The position numbers were made by a program, and so were the translations under genes. This document shows, in pieces, positions 24,001-34,578 of a DNA stretch of 64,000 bases. The notes beneath the pieces were generated by a model that saw nothing but the letters and a program-made list of their open reading frames with translations, was not told where the DNA came from and searched no databases. The DNA comes from Linyphia triangularis (taxonomy: Eukaryota > Arthropoda > Arachnida > Araneae > Linyphiidae): positions 34,365,365-34,429,364 of the forward strand of contig OZ021722.1 of the NCBI GenBank assembly GCA_963978545.1, read 5' to 3'. Position 1 is the first letter of the stretch. Every line of letters starts with the position of its first letter.

Positions 24001-27000
24001 GGTGGCGGTGGTGGGGGAGGAGGTGGGGGAGCTACAGCCTGAGGAGGTGAGGGAACATGGCCATCCATGACACTGCCACCCATCGTACTCCCTGAAAAAT
24101 GGAGATGAATAAGTGAAGTGAAGGTTGCTGATAGTTAAGTTAGAAAATATTGTGAAAAAACTGACAATAGATTTAGGCATTATTTATGGTTCTGCTCTAA
24201 CTATTTGATTCTTAGAAAAGATAAGAGAAGATGACTTTGGACATTTAAGTGTTTCATTTTCTGTTTGGAATATTTCACATTAGTAACATCTATTATGATA
24301 GAAAATCAGTAAAAAATAAATTATTGTAATCCAAATGTTTGATTTACAGCCATTGCTGGAAATTATCAATCAAAATATTTACCTCTCGGAAGCGTGTTTT
24401 GCAGTACTTCCAGCTCTTGTATCTTAGATTCAAGCAGGCTCTGCCTTTGTCGTGACTCCTCTTCTTTCTGAGAAACAGCTCTTCGCAATGTGTTCAATTC
24501 TTCATCGGTTTGTTTGTGCAATTCCTGCAAGGGAAATTTTTTTTTAAATATATGCTAAGAAATTTTGTAAAGATTAGAATTGTATTAATAAAGCAATAAA
24601 TTAGGATTATAGGAGTAGAAATAAAATACAAGTATTGCGAATCAAGCTCAGTGACCAAATTTTGTTCCTTACCAAAAGCTCATTTCTTTCTCGAGTCACT
24701 GTTTCTAGATGGGTTTCCAATTCAACTAAAAACAAAAAGAGATGATAAAATGTTATAATTAATGCTTCACACAGACAAAAAAAATCATAACAGACCATAT
24801 ATACAAATGCATTGATGCACGTATGCACACACATATATAAGTAATGTTGCTTTGAAACACACTTTCTTAATTGATTTTGTTTCATTTTTATGAATTAGAT
24901 ATTTTTTTTATTGAAATTGATACTTCCAATAACACTAAGTTCTGAAAAATATCTTTGTATGTCAACGGAATATTTTGTATGTGAATTCGTACAGAAACTC
25001 TGAATTTAAAATACGAGGAAAAAATATTTTTTCCACGTAAAAAGTATAAAAATATATAGATGGTTAAACAAATTAAATAGCTCACCTAATCTGGCCATAA
25101 GCTCGTTTTCCATTTCTTGGATCTGTTCATTAGCCTGGAAGTAAAGGTACATATTCATTAAAAGTAAGAAGTAAAGTGTTTAAACGGATTAAAAGTAAAG
25201 TCTTAATAGTAGTAAAGTCTTAAACATGGATATAGAATAATCAAATTGAAACACAACCAACATACACTTATGAAGGTGTAAAAAGCAAGGTTAACTTTAA
25301 TTAGTAAATAAATTACTACTGCAGGAGAACAAAATATTAACTTACACGTGACAGTTGTTCTTCCAACTCTGACACTTGTTCTAATGCAGCACTTTTTGTT
25401 TCAGAATCTTCCATCAGAGCTCCAACATCAAACACATTATCTAAATAAGCGGAGATCTGGACTTGCAATTCTTCACTTTCACTCTGCCGCAATTTTTCTA
25501 AATAGTCATCTAAACCAATTTGTGTGAATTCGTATTGTAAATGAACTCTGTAATTCATATCTTCCACTGAGTGAACGATAATGTTAACAAACTGCATACA
25601 TGCAACCTGGGAATAAATATACATATAAACTTTAATATCGGTATAGTTGGTTTAATAATTACAACATTTTGAACATTTTCATTTATGCAATCTTGATATA
25701 TTTCTTCTCAAAACTTTTCAGGAAAAATTGAAAATTTGTTAGAATAAAATCATTATTATTCCATTGATATAATAATGTTACTTAGAATTGCTAAATAAAT
25801 AAACTTGCAGGGTGAGTTACACACATATTAAAAAAAAATTCTATTAAGAATTAATTAGGTTGAACTTGGGAACTTTAGATTAAGAAAATATGCATTCAAA
25901 TAATTTCAAAATGGTTAGTAGAATTACAAGTGAATTTTGTAAAATAAAAAAGGTGCATTCTACTCTGATTAATGAAGTAATTTAAATGAATGCAGTAATT
26001 TTAGAACTCCATTTTCCCCAAACATTTGAATAGTATTTATTTGTAATAAATTTTAGAAAAGTATTGTGCATAACAATGATGCTGAATTATAAATTTTCTC
26101 AAATAAATGCTTAATTCATTAAGTGAAGCCGATTAGTGTAGGGGAAAAAACAAAAACAAAAAAAAAAACATAAAAATTTACACTGCTAATATTTTGCAAA
26201 AAAGGAACAAAATGAGTCTAAAATGTGCAACTATGTAATGCAATGGTGGTAGGCAATTTAAAAGTTTTGAAATGAAAGTATTGTTACCATGAAATCAATA
26301 TTGAACACTTCATAATTAATGAAGTACTCCATTAGTGTTTCAAATCTGCTCTTTTCACCACAGACTTCTTTAAAGTTGTCGAATGCTGATAAAATAATCT
26401 GATGGCCACCTTTCACAAGGCAAATGGCTGCCAGGAGCTCCAACACCAAGGCTTTGGTTCTGTAATTAAGAAATTAGATCATTATTTTTTAAAGAAATTG
26501 TAGTATTATTTTTAAACAAAAAAGAAAAAAATCAAATTTGCAACATTTTTAGTAATTTAAGTTTGAAAAGGTATTTAAAGATAATATAAAAATTATAGAA
26601 TTAATAATGAGTTAATAAATGATAATATTCCTTTTTTTTTCTGTGTGAATTTTTTTTTTCTTACCTTAAACTTTTGTGATTGAGGCTGAGAGCAATGCAA
26701 TTTATAGCTTGAGTGTGTTCTATTATCATATTGAAACCATACTGAAAAATAAGAGGGGATATATAAAATATATAATATACATTTAAAGCAAACTAATTGT
26801 GTGTTTGCAAGACCTGTCTTAAGAAATTCATAGCTATCATAATAAAAAATAAAAAAAAAAAAAAAAATCAGTTTTGAAGTACAGGTAACTTCAGTAAATT
26901 TACTAAATTTGCTTTATAAATAAAATGAAATAGATGGTATTAATTAATAATTGGTATATAAAATAGTTGTGAGGCTTAGCAGATCCAAAAATAAGGCACA

Positions 27001-30000
27001 TAAGTAATTATGCATCTACTAAGAATGTATAAATTTTAGAGTTGAATACAATTTTAAAACCATTAATGGAATATCAGATATTCTCAAGTACAATGGTCTG
27101 ATTAAATAAAATTGAATATGTGACATACCTTAAGTGCCACAATATAATTTTAAAAAATTTAACAAGTATCACGATATTAAAATAAATCTATAAAAAATTG
27201 CTACATCCATTTATTCATTTTTTTTTAGTTGAAATATATGTTTTTCTTTAAGAGGTTGCTGACGTGCTTACAAGTTTTGAAGATTAAAAACTGTAAAGTA
27301 ACATAAGCCCTCGAAATTCTATGAATTTTAATAATTCTTCTATAATCCCCTTAAAGTTAGGTTCAACTTGAAGGAGACACTAAAAAACAAAGCTTTTAAA
27401 ATTACAGGTCACTAAATTTTCATTTATTGCCACATACAAATTATTTCTTAATTCTAATTATCTTTTGATAAACATCCATATTTATAAATAGTTAATAGCA
27501 TGCAAGGTCATTGCATGTGCATTGTAAAAGAAATTTAAATATTGGTAAAATAATGGTAAAAGAAATTTAAATATTTCATGTTTTTTTTCAGAAACTTAAC
27601 AAAGAAATATTTTTGATAAAATACAAATAAAAATCGCTCACTTTTGTTCTTGCAATAGAAACCTTTCATCTCAAACAAACCAATAATAAACTGAATTCAA
27701 AGAAAAGTCTTAGTGAAAACTTTATGAAACAGTATCACATTATCGACTAATATTATACCCCATAATAATAATGCAAAACTTACCTTGTTGTTCATTATAG
27801 CTCTTAAACACATAATGCAAACATGGATATCATCCTTTGCTTCACCCATGTTTAACTTAGCTATGTGTTTAGTAGCTCTCCTTACTTTCAAACTTTCAAC
27901 GTGAAGCAAGGGTCTACTTTTTGTACCCTTAGCCTTCCCATTGGATACAACTTCCCCACCGCCTTCTTCGTGATTGGCTTCACTTACAATTTGTTCATGC
28001 CTGAAAGTTAATAATCGGGTTGGTCAAAGTAAGTCTTTAAAACAAGATAAAATGACAACATCTTTGAAAAAGAATTAAATTTTTTTTGAAATAATTGATT
28101 ATTGTTATAAAGTTCGCAATGTTTTTTTAGTTTTGTATCCACTTGTTAATTGATTTATTACGATATTAAAATTATGGTCACTTTATAATTTTTAACAGCA
28201 CTGAATAAATATATAATTCATATTTGTTTATTAGACATTCATTAAGATGAAATATTAACTGGCATAGTTTCATTAACCCATTAAAGACCATTTTGAAATG
28301 AATATTTTTATGAGTTTTAAAAAAAATGTAAGTGGAATTACAATTTATTAGCAAAGAAAAAAAACTAAAATTTCGATTGGAAAGTTTTCTTGCTAACCGT
28401 CGTTAATGGGTTAAGGAACTTAAATAAAAAACAAATCAATTCTCGCTTTCCTATGAAATAAAACAATGTTTCATCACATTTTATTATTTATAGTGTAACC
28501 AAGTCTTTTATATAATTTAAAAAAAAAAAAAAAAAAAAACACCATTCTACATATATTAAGAATTTCAAATTTGTATTATAACTTTAAGAAAGAATTTACC
28601 TGACTATTAAAAGACGAAAGGACAAATAATTAACAAGAACATCAAGACCCATGTTATCTTCATTTAGGAATTCTCTGACCCATCTGAAAATAAAATAGAG
28701 AAAATGTTTATTTTTGTTCAAAAGTTTGGATAAACTATAATTAAGTTAAAGTATTATTTATCTTACTCAATATTATTAGTTCGTAATGAAATTTCTAAAT
28801 CGCGTAAAACTTGGGTTGATGTGGCATCTCCAAGAATTTTTCTCATCTGAAAATTTATTACAAATATTAATTATACAACAGGAAAAAAAATACATGTTTT
28901 CTTTTAATTGGGCTAAGTAAATGGTGACAATTTTAACACTATAAAAACCATGAATACTTCATATTTGTTACCTTATATTACAAAGTTTTGACAGAATTAA
29001 ACGTCTTCAAATATCCTAATACATTCTTTTCACAAACTAGAGAAAATTGCTACAGAAACCTTGTATTATTTATCTACACAAGAGATAAAATGAGGGAAAA
29101 CTATCAAAAGGAACTTGTCATTAAGATACATTTATAGCCACTGAAGTAAAGAAATACAATTTAAAATTAAAAAGTATATATTTATAATGAGGAATTACTT
29201 TTTCAAGTACTAATCATAATGTTATTCTTGACTTCAAGTTTATAAAAAGAAAAGAAAAAAAAGAAAAAAAAAATCTATGACATGCACATAACTTTTTATA
29301 ACTTATAACTGAAAACAAAGTGGACAAAAACCTCATCACATACACATTTAAATCATACACACATTAAATGTATTCCAGGAGGTGCAGTTAGTTTTCTAAA
29401 AAATTTAGGTAGGAATTTTAGTGATAATTCTCAAAAATTTTAGGGTTATTTCTTTTGAAGCTGATATAGGTTCCTAACACAGACACATTCTTTCCAAAGC
29501 TTGTTTCAATACCATTTTGACAAAAATGCAAATTTAATTAAATCCACTTTTCTCATCTGGTAGAATATTGAGATTTTTTCACAGATTTATGAGAAAAATT
29601 GAGGAATTTTTGGGAGTTTAAATTTTTTTCAGAAATTATTGAAAAATTTAAGTCTAATTTTAGGAATTTTAAGGTGATATAAAAATTTATGGAATTTTAG
29701 GGTGAATGCAACTTTTGGCATTTATTTCAATCATAAGCATTAACTACAATGAACATCATGATCAAAAATTTAAAACACATGAAAATATAAAATTTTAACT
29801 AAAATTCTAAAATGTGTATCGACAATTCATTTTGAAATATTTTTCATTTTATTTGGAAGCATAATTTAATTTAAATTTATTTTAATCTCATATAGAGGAT
29901 TCTTCTTAAAATGAAAAGTGGAATACTTGGTTGAAAGATATGATAAAAATTATATTTCAAATCTGTCAAATAAGATGAACATTTTAAGTAATTTTTCTTG

Positions 30001-31987
30001 AAATATTACATGCAGAAATGTTATTCATTTCCATGTAATATTTCATAATATGCTACTGCTTTACGAAACTGCCATAAGGTTTTAAAGCTACATGGAATAA
30101 AGGGTTAAGTAACAAAAAAATTGCATGTATAAAAAGCAATAGTATTTTAATGGTTTGGTGTTTAGAGTGGCAATACATGCTATAATATTTATGTCAGTTA
30201 AACAAGTCTGATTGAAATAATATGATAAGTGTGTCAGTAAAATGAAGTGCTAAAAATTATGGAGTTTCATTCATCAAAAATATTTACAATTTAAATAGAA
30301 AATTTTATAAAAATTACGACAAACCTCTATCTGAACTCAATCAAATTAAATAAGTGCTGTCATACATAAAGACTGAGAAAATTTAAAAATATATATATAT
30401 TAGGTTTTTTTGCAATTAGCTTATAAAAAAAGCAATGTTAATATTTTTTATATTTTGCAATGTTAATAATTATTTTTTAAATATACAATAGACAAGAGTA
30501 TACAAACTTACCCTTGCTCTTCTGGATGCTTTTGGGTCAAGATATGTTTTAAGTTTACGGAGATAAAATGCTGGAGATGCTTTAGCCATGACTTTTTCCT
30601 AAATAAAATAAAGGAAATTTTATTATAGTTTCATGAGAATTAGAAAAAAAACCCTCTTAAAAGACTTTTCTTTCCAACAAAAAATAATTATAATATAAAG
30701 CAGTCATAAACAAATAAAGCAACAAGTTTCTAAGAAATTAGATTTAGCGACTAAAATAGGGGATGAAAAGTGCAATAAAAATATAAATGCACTTCTTTAG
30801 ATCATGTTGGATCATAAAGTTCAACATAAGTTGAAGCTTTTTACAGAGAATCAACAGAGTATATATCAAAGCATAATTGTTTTTTATATAAAAAATAAAA
30901 CTTACATAGTTTACAGACATTTAATAGTTTGTCTGATTAATAATGATATAAAAATGTTAACATATTCCTCTTGTGGAATGAAGAGTGAGAAATTCCCAAT
31001 TGCTTAAAAATCAGGTAAGTGGGAATCATACAGATGTACAGAACTCTGTAGTAAATGTTTTAGATTCAATTTGATTTTTAAAAAACTAAATAGATAATTG
31101 CATAATTATTAATTAATCCAGTCAGAAATACCATAGTATTTCTCTACTATCTCTTATAAGAAAGTCAAGAATATATTGAAAATAAAATTCTAATAATTTA
31201 GTTTTAATAATCTAGATTATCTTGGGAATTATCTTTTGTACAATAAGTTGCATGTTTATTACATAAGTTTTTTTCATGAAATTTCAAAATGGCAGTAAAA
31301 ATGAATATTTCTAAATGTAGTTTTCAGTTCTTTTTATTAGAAAATTCATTTCCCTTAAGTTTCCAAGTCATGGAAGCTTAACTTAGTTGAGTAAGTATAA
31401 AACTAAAAATGTAATTTCATTTTAATAATGTGTAAAATATCAAATTTTAATAATTTAAAAAACTTATATATAAACAATCGATATAAAATATTTTTAAATT
31501 TTCATAAAAATATAATTCTCTCAGTGTGTTTCTATTTTAACAAAACTTATGATTTTGTCAAAAGTTGATATGCTATCAGTGACTAAGTTAATGAGAAATA
31601 CTTAATACTGTTATTGTATTGGCATCAAATTAGAGTATTTAAGAAAAGAGGATGGAGTATTTTGAAGAACCAGTTATTACAATAAAAGGGAACACTAACA
31701 TGCATCAGAACCAATAGAAAAAACAAATTAAACACATCCAACCTTAATTAACTTATAAACAAAATAAATGGTTTGTGTGGTTAAAAATGTCAACGGAAAC
31801 AAAACCAACCTTTAAAGGAAATTGTATGAAATAAAAAATATTTTAAAGTTGATAAAACAAGCCTAATTTTGCATAAAAAACATAAACACTCTACAAGACT
31901 TACTTGATCACATATCATGTCCCACTTTTTCTCATCGTCATATTGTTTTAGTAGTTTGACTTTATCAGGTGGTAAATCCATGGATGC
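14699..31987 (-). CDS. Frl: FMNL/Frl-type formin, 25 coding exons, 5'-partial
   Basis: Actin-nucleating formin of the FMNL (Drosophila Frl) subfamily. Seen: 25 exons with GT-AG borders read from high to low coordinate and total 2961 nt, an unbroken frame of 986 residues plus TAA. Order of domains in the visible fragment: GTPase-binding/FH3 armadillo region (about residues 1-354), coiled coil (about 335-436), polyproline FH1 (about 450-490), FH2 (about 505-915), DAD plus basic tail (about 940-986). Subfamily markers are [15 protein letters not shown] near the start, [11 protein letters not shown] in FH3, [16 protein letters not shown] at the FH2 entry and [11 protein letters not shown] at the end. 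By family knowledge, Rho-type GTPase binding relieves DID-DAD inhibition and FH2 dimers move with barbed ends while FH1 recruits profilin-actin. Vertebrate FMNLs are about 1030-1090 residues, so roughly 50-60 N-terminal residues are missing. The exon carrying them was not found upstream. Confidence 0.95.
15559..15664 (-). CDS. Frl: FMNL exon 24 (DAD)
   Basis: 106 nt, residues 917-952: [18 protein letters not shown] then [17 protein letters not shown] matches the diaphanous autoregulatory domain consensus (G-A/V-I/M-[DE]-x-L/I-[LI]), which binds FH3 to hold the protein inactive. If this donor (GTAAAA) is not used, the frame runs on to a stop near 15377. Confidence 0.93.
16293..16415 (-). CDS. 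Frl: FMNL exon 23 (FH2 C-terminal helix)
   Basis: 123 nt, phase 0, residues 876-916. Charged Glu/Arg/Ala-rich helix ([20 protein letters not shown]) then [12 protein letters not shown]. The equivalent FMNL stretch is a run of E/K/Q residues after KAYK. I chose donor GTAGGT after CAA because it keeps the frame into the next exon; a second GT 4 nt downstream would break it. Confidence 0.87.
16997..17098 (-). CDS. Frl: FMNL exon 22 (FH2 end)
   Basis: 102 nt, phase 0, residues 842-875: [20 protein letters not shown] then [14 protein letters not shown]. The VEYFGE-P----PS-FF--F-RF-KAYK pattern closes the FH2 core. Acceptor TCATAG, donor GTAATA. Confidence 0.94.
17631..17803 (-). CDS. Frl: FMNL exon 21 (FH2)
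   Basis: 173 nt, residues about 784-841: [39 protein letters not shown], ending KTSQ. It corresponds to VSLENVL-DV-EL-RGMDL-K and LKEF---NEGKLKKL of FMNL. Donor GTAGAC. Confidence 0.95.
18007..18044. repeat. Poly(A) tract, 38 nt
   Basis: Uninterrupted A run in the FMNL intron between exons 20 and 21. Possibly a retroposon tail, but no flanking element is recognised. Confidence 0.8.
18407..18536 (-). CDS. Frl: FMNL exon 20 (FH2)
   Basis: 130 nt, residues 741-784: [20 protein letters not shown] then a helix with [19 protein letters not shown]. It matches L-DTKS-DRK-TLLHYI of FMNL. The Gly codon is split with the next exon; donor GTATAA is weak but fixes the frame. Confidence 0.93.
18628..18708 (-). 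CDS. Frl: FMNL exon 19 (FH2 GNYMN motif)
   Basis: 81 nt, phase 0, residues 714-740. It holds [20 protein letters not shown] then KLQSLDM. The GN-x-MN-x(3)-RG-x-A-x-GF signature is the most diagnostic FH2 motif and part of the dimer-interacting post region. Acceptor TTTTAG, donor GTAAAT. Confidence 0.97.
19911..19979 (-). CDS. Frl: FMNL exon 18 (FH2)
   Basis: 69 nt, phase 0, residues 691-713: [20 protein letters not shown] then LLE. It matches the FMNL Q-HAII-AS-SIKSSQKLKKILE stretch. Too short to stand out by itself but framed by TTTTTAG and GTAAGC. Confidence 0.92.
20144..20230 (-). CDS. Frl: FMNL exon 17 (FH2)
   Basis: 87 nt, phase 0, residues 662-690: [20 protein letters not shown] then GENIQLITP. 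It corresponds to the KIERL-QKM-IM-FI-NF-E-IQ-L-P helix of FMNL FH2. Acceptor TTCACAG, donor GTAGGC. Confidence 0.92.
20475..20552 (-). CDS. Frl: FMNL exon 16 (FH2)
   Basis: 78 nt, phase 0, residues 636-661: [20 protein letters not shown] then DKFLFQ. It matches the FMNL Y-ERERKP-E-LSDED-FM segment. Acceptor GTTTAG, donor GTATTT. Confidence 0.92.
21438..21470. repeat. Perfect 14-bp inverted repeat (hairpin) in intron
   Basis: CATTAATGTTGAAG at 21438-21451 is followed after 5 nt by its exact reverse complement at 21457-21470. It lies in the FMNL intron between exons 15 and 16. Function unknown. Confidence 0.7.
21646..21822 (-). CDS. Frl: FMNL exon 15 (FH2 knob)
   Basis: 177 nt, phase 0, residues 577-635. 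It contains [19 protein letters not shown], the FH2 motif in which the Ile of NMAI lies at the position essential for actin nucleation in formins. It continues with [20 protein letters not shown] and ends VPTEAE. Donor GTAACT. Confidence 0.95.
21942..22040 (-). CDS. Frl: FMNL exon 14 (FH2)
   Basis: 99 nt, phase 0, residues 544-576. It encodes [19 protein letters not shown] then [23 protein letters not shown] is the conserved FH2 helix. The second half is a variable linker with no strong family match. Acceptor TTTTCAG, donor GTATGT. Confidence 0.9.
22673..22797 (-). CDS. Frl: FMNL exon 13, FH2 start (lasso/linker)
   Basis: 125 nt, residues about 502-543, encoding [18 protein letters not shown] and [20 protein letters not shown]. 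The Trp in LNW is the conserved lasso residue that inserts into the partner FH2. The ALKPNQ-GT-F-E-DD pattern identifies the FMNL class rather than Dia or DAAM. Donor GTAAGT. Confidence 0.96.
23894..24091 (-). CDS. Frl: FMNL exon 12, FH1 domain
   Basis: 198 nt, residues about 436-502. The whole FH1 lies in this single exon: one run of ten prolines, then after IATIA a run of eight, then [11 protein letters not shown]. By family knowledge FH1 prolines bind profilin-actin and feed the FH2 dimer. This FH1 is short compared with vertebrate FMNLs, which have several long runs. Acceptor TTTTCAG, donor GTAAGA. Confidence 0.93.
24383..24524 (-). CDS. Frl: FMNL exon 11 (coiled coil to FH1)
   Basis: 142 nt, residues 389-436. 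Highly charged helix ([20 protein letters not shown], then [18 protein letters not shown]) ending at LPRG. It forms the last part of the coiled coil before the proline-rich region. Donor GTAAAT. Confidence 0.9.
24673..24725 (-). CDS. Frl: FMNL exon 10 (coiled coil)
   Basis: 53 nt micro-exon encoding [18 protein letters not shown]. It begins with two bases completing the Val codon and ends in phase 0. Acceptor TTTTTAG, donor GTAAGG. Coiled-coil continuation. Confidence 0.87.
25086..25134 (-). CDS. Frl: FMNL exon 9 (coiled coil)
   Basis: 49 nt micro-exon encoding [16 protein letters not shown] plus one base. It carries charged heptad repeats of the coiled coil. Too short for a standalone open frame, but placed by frame, by GCTAAT after a CCAG acceptor and by a GTGAGC donor. 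Confidence 0.85.
25346..25606 (-). CDS. Frl: FMNL exon 8 (FH3 end, coiled-coil start)
   Basis: 261 nt, phase 0, residues 268-354, the largest exon. It encodes [39 protein letters not shown] and [18 protein letters not shown], then a Glu/Leu-rich heptad-like stretch ([14 protein letters not shown]) that begins the dimerising coiled coil. Donor GTAAGT. Confidence 0.95.
26288..26459 (-). CDS. Frl: FMNL exon 7 (DID)
   Basis: 172 nt, residues about 210-267. It holds [34 protein letters not shown] and ends NIDFM. This is among the most conserved parts of FMNL FH3 (core of the armadillo superhelix). Acceptor ATTACAG, donor GTAACA. Confidence 0.95.
26665..26741 (-). CDS. Frl: FMNL exon 6 (DID)
   Basis: 77 nt, residues 185-210, encoding [20 protein letters not shown] then NHKSLR. 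It corresponds to the FMNL block that follows CLRAIMN and contains the conserved YGFN and ALSLN-K motifs. Arg codon split with the next exon; donor GTAAGA. Confidence 0.92.
27784..28000 (-). CDS. Frl: FMNL exon 5 (linker and DID)
   Basis: 217 nt, residues about 112-184. The first half is a poorly conserved charged linker ([16 protein letters not shown]) where vertebrate FMNLs carry a Ser/Arg-rich insert. The second half, [17 protein letters not shown], is a hallmark of the FMNL diaphanous-inhibitory armadillo repeats. Donor GTAAGT. Confidence 0.93.
28277..28410. mobile_element. Small piggyBac-like MITE in an FMNL intron
   Basis: A 134-bp insert flanked by TTAA on both sides (28273-28276 and 28411-28414) with inverted ends CCCATTAA... 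and ...TTAATGGG. TTAA target sites with CCC ends are typical of piggyBac-type elements. No coding capacity. It lies in the intron between exons 4 and 5. Confidence 0.55.
28600..28683 (-). CDS. Frl: FMNL exon 4 (FH3)
   Basis: 84 nt, completes the split Glu codon and encodes [20 protein letters not shown] then SFRLLIV, closely matching the FMNL segment between LRTN and the linker. Acceptor TTTTCAG, donor GTAAAT. Ends with two bases of an Arg codon. Confidence 0.93.
28767..28846 (-). CDS. Frl: FMNL exon 3 (FH3)
   Basis: 80 nt, ends in phase 2. It encodes [20 protein letters not shown] and LRTNNIE. The [11 protein letters not shown] motif is characteristic of FMNL proteins. The final Glu codon is split with the next exon. 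Donor GTAAGA. Confidence 0.92.
30512..30598 (-). CDS. Frl: FMNL exon 2 (GBD/FH3)
   Basis: 87 nt, phase 0, residues 29-57. It encodes [20 protein letters not shown] followed by DPKASRRAR, matching the conserved FMNL stretch ([16 protein letters not shown]) after the GBD. Flanked by TTTAG acceptor and GTAAGT donor. Confidence 0.92.
31904..31987 (-). CDS. Frl: FMNL exon 1 of visible fragment (GBD start)
   Basis: 84 nt, phase 0 at both ends, residues 1-28 of the fragment. It holds [15 protein letters not shown] and ends KKWDMICDQ, the conserved start of the FMNL GTPase-binding/FH3 region. Acceptor CACAG and donor GTAAGT are clean. In relatives this block follows about 50-60 residues, so the internal Met here is probably not the start codon. 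Upstream exons are not identified. Confidence 0.9.
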
Positions 31988-32049
31988 CTGTGAAGAAATG
32001 ATGTTTATGAAGATTAATCTAGTATTATATATTAGTAAACATTTCATCT

Positions 32050-32516
32050 ACATAATTTAAAATATTCTATAAAATTTATGCAAAAAATTTTTTTTAAGTA
32101 ATTTTAACAATTAATTAGTATTTCAGTAAACATAGTGGCACACAGTAAGAAGCAACACATGCCATACACGCTCTTAAAAAGTTAAAAACTAAAATTGTTA
32201 ACAATGTTATTTCATTTAGGTTTCATCTACTTCATTAGAGGTTGGAAGAATCGGATGTGTTCACTTGTCAATGACTCAGTGTTGAACAAAAATATATAAA
32301 CATACTTTTCTGATTAGTACCAATTCTTACTACTAACAACACATTTTTACATTCAAAACACTAATAAGGTAATAATAGGTACAACACCCTGGTGTGCAAA
32401 AGAAAATAGTTTGAATTTCCCTAATAACTTCTGGTCCAATATATTCTATAATAACACAAATGTAAATCCCTAAATACTAAATTTAAAGAAATTTATAGCA
32501 CAAAATTCAAGTTTTA

Positions 32517-32547
<31 letters not shown>

Positions 32548-34069
32548 TAAACGGAAAATGTAATTTTTCGTCAATTCTTAATTTATGAACTTGCGAAGAA
32601 AAAAATTAATTTCCCTAACTTAATTGCATATTTTAAAAATTTCACGATACTTCCAAGAAATGTCAATTTCTTTGATATTTTCTCGTTTAGCATATTTTCA
32701 TGTTGCTGGATATCTTGACTTATGATTTCTAAACTGTCCTTCAATCCAACATTTCCTAAGAGTTGATGGACAAAAAAAGATTGTAGTGATCCAAAAAAAA
32801 ATAAAAAAATAAAAAATTGCTGCTTTCTCTCTTAAATTACTACAATGCAGATTCTCACACATTGAATGTTTTATAAACACTCAGGGCTTAAGAGAATTCA
32901 CAAAAGTTTTTTTTTTTATGTAACCTTCTGTTCAAGAGAGAGAGAGGGCTGAAGTTCTTTAATTTATTTTTATCAGCAATTGGTCGTTTTAGGATTTAAT
33001 TTGTAATTTTAATTGGCTATTTTGAAGTACTATGGAAATGCATTTACTTTAAGAGAAGTACTGCAGTGGGATTAGCAGTGGAAAAGTGATTGTAATGTTA
33101 AATGGAGAGATGGGAAGAGGGCCCCTTTTGCTTTACCCCCTAATTCCCTCCCCTTGGGATTAAAAATAGACAGTATTTTTTTAAAGAACAATGGTAAAAA
33201 GAAGTTTTGGTAATATGTTAGAAACATCTTCACTTCTCAAATGCGTTAAAAAAAAAAAAAAAAAAAAAACGAGTATCGACCTACAAACAATAAAATCAAA
33301 CTTTTCATAACAGTCAGTTATCAGTTATCAACAATCAATTTGCTTTAAGTTTTAACAAAAAGGAGAAGTATCCCACATACTTTTATCTAAAAATAATTTA
33401 ACTAGGAATATGCAAAAACATCGCAATTTCTTTTGAAAGGCCATTGAAATCGAAAATTGGAAATCCTTAGAAAATAATTATCCTCAGTCTTTTAAACACT
33501 GTAATGCCTTTATTTTTTGCTAATTTAGAGCGGAACTCCCTCTAAAACTAAAAATACAGATCACAACATGGTCTACTTAGTGTAAGCAACGGTCTAAAAA
33601 AATTTGGGGGGAAAAAAAAGAAACAAGAAATGCAAGAGAATTTTAATGTTGCAATTCTCTATTTATTCCATGCCAAAACTGTTGTGTATTTAGTAAACAA
33701 TTGAAGATAAGAGGGAACAAAAATTTGAAACTGACATCTCTTGGATATAAACATTCCGGAAAATGCTACTTTAAAGACAACATCAAAACTGCTGTCAACA
33801 TTAAAAAAAGAAAAGAAAAAGAAAAAAAAAAGAGGGCGGGATAGCTGACAATCAGATTAAGAGTGAAGATGACACTTGACCGACTTAAGATATCATGCCA
33901 TACAAACCCACGGCTGCAAGTAGAGTGACTAGATATGTTCAGAGAGCGTTAATTCTAAGTGAGAATATAGAAATAATCTTAACTTTTATCCTGTTATTTT
34001 ACGATTTAGAAGAATGTAATAGAAAGTAAGTTTTTTCTAAAGAATAAAATTGATTTATTTGCTTCAAGG
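32050..34069. other. No gene seen (upstream of, or first intron of, the formin)
   Basis: AT-rich, with poly(A) runs at about 32521-32544 and 33248-33269. I looked on the minus strand for the missing FMNL N-terminal exon and did not find one. Confidence 0.5.
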
Positions 34070-34119
34070 CCATTTCAGGGGTGGGAAGTGCAAAAGCCCA
34101 GTTTGGAGCAATTTTGGAG

Positions 34120-34275
34120 CAGCAAAATTTAACATTTGGAGCAGATTCGCAAAAAATTGGAGCAGAAAAATTTAACTTTCGGAGCAGAATAAGAAAAAAT
34201 GTAGCAGCAAAATTTAACTTTCGGTGCAGAATAAGAGAAAATGTAGCAGAAAAATTCGAAGATATTAGTAGCAGA
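34120..34275 (+). repeat. Tandem repeat, unit about 42 bp
   Basis: About 3.5 units of GGAGCAGAAAAATTTAACTT followed by TCGGAGCAGAATAAGAAAAAAT, just inside the left end of the outer hAT-like element. Subterminal repeats of this kind often serve as transposase binding sites. That role is inferred. Confidence 0.75.
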
Positions 34276-34376
34276 AATATAACAAATTGTATCCGATTTA
34301 ATTTTTCTACATAAAACACATATTAATAAATATAAAATTATAAGATATACATAAAATTACAACAAAAAATATAATT

Positions 34377-34407
<31 letters not shown>

Positions 34408-34578
34408 CTTATACTTATTAGCATTTGACACTTCACAAACGGGTTTGCTATACAAAACCAAGCTCTCTTTGCACACTAAAAGTTTCATTGTAACACAAAC
34501 ACAGCTCGCTTAGATCTCTGAAAAGTTTAATTGCTACGCAAACACAAGCTCGCTGAAAATTTATTGCTATACAAGGAC

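Noticed and set aside
23824..24042. Gly-rich plus-strand open frame
   Set aside because: It is the antisense of the proline-rich FH1 exon.
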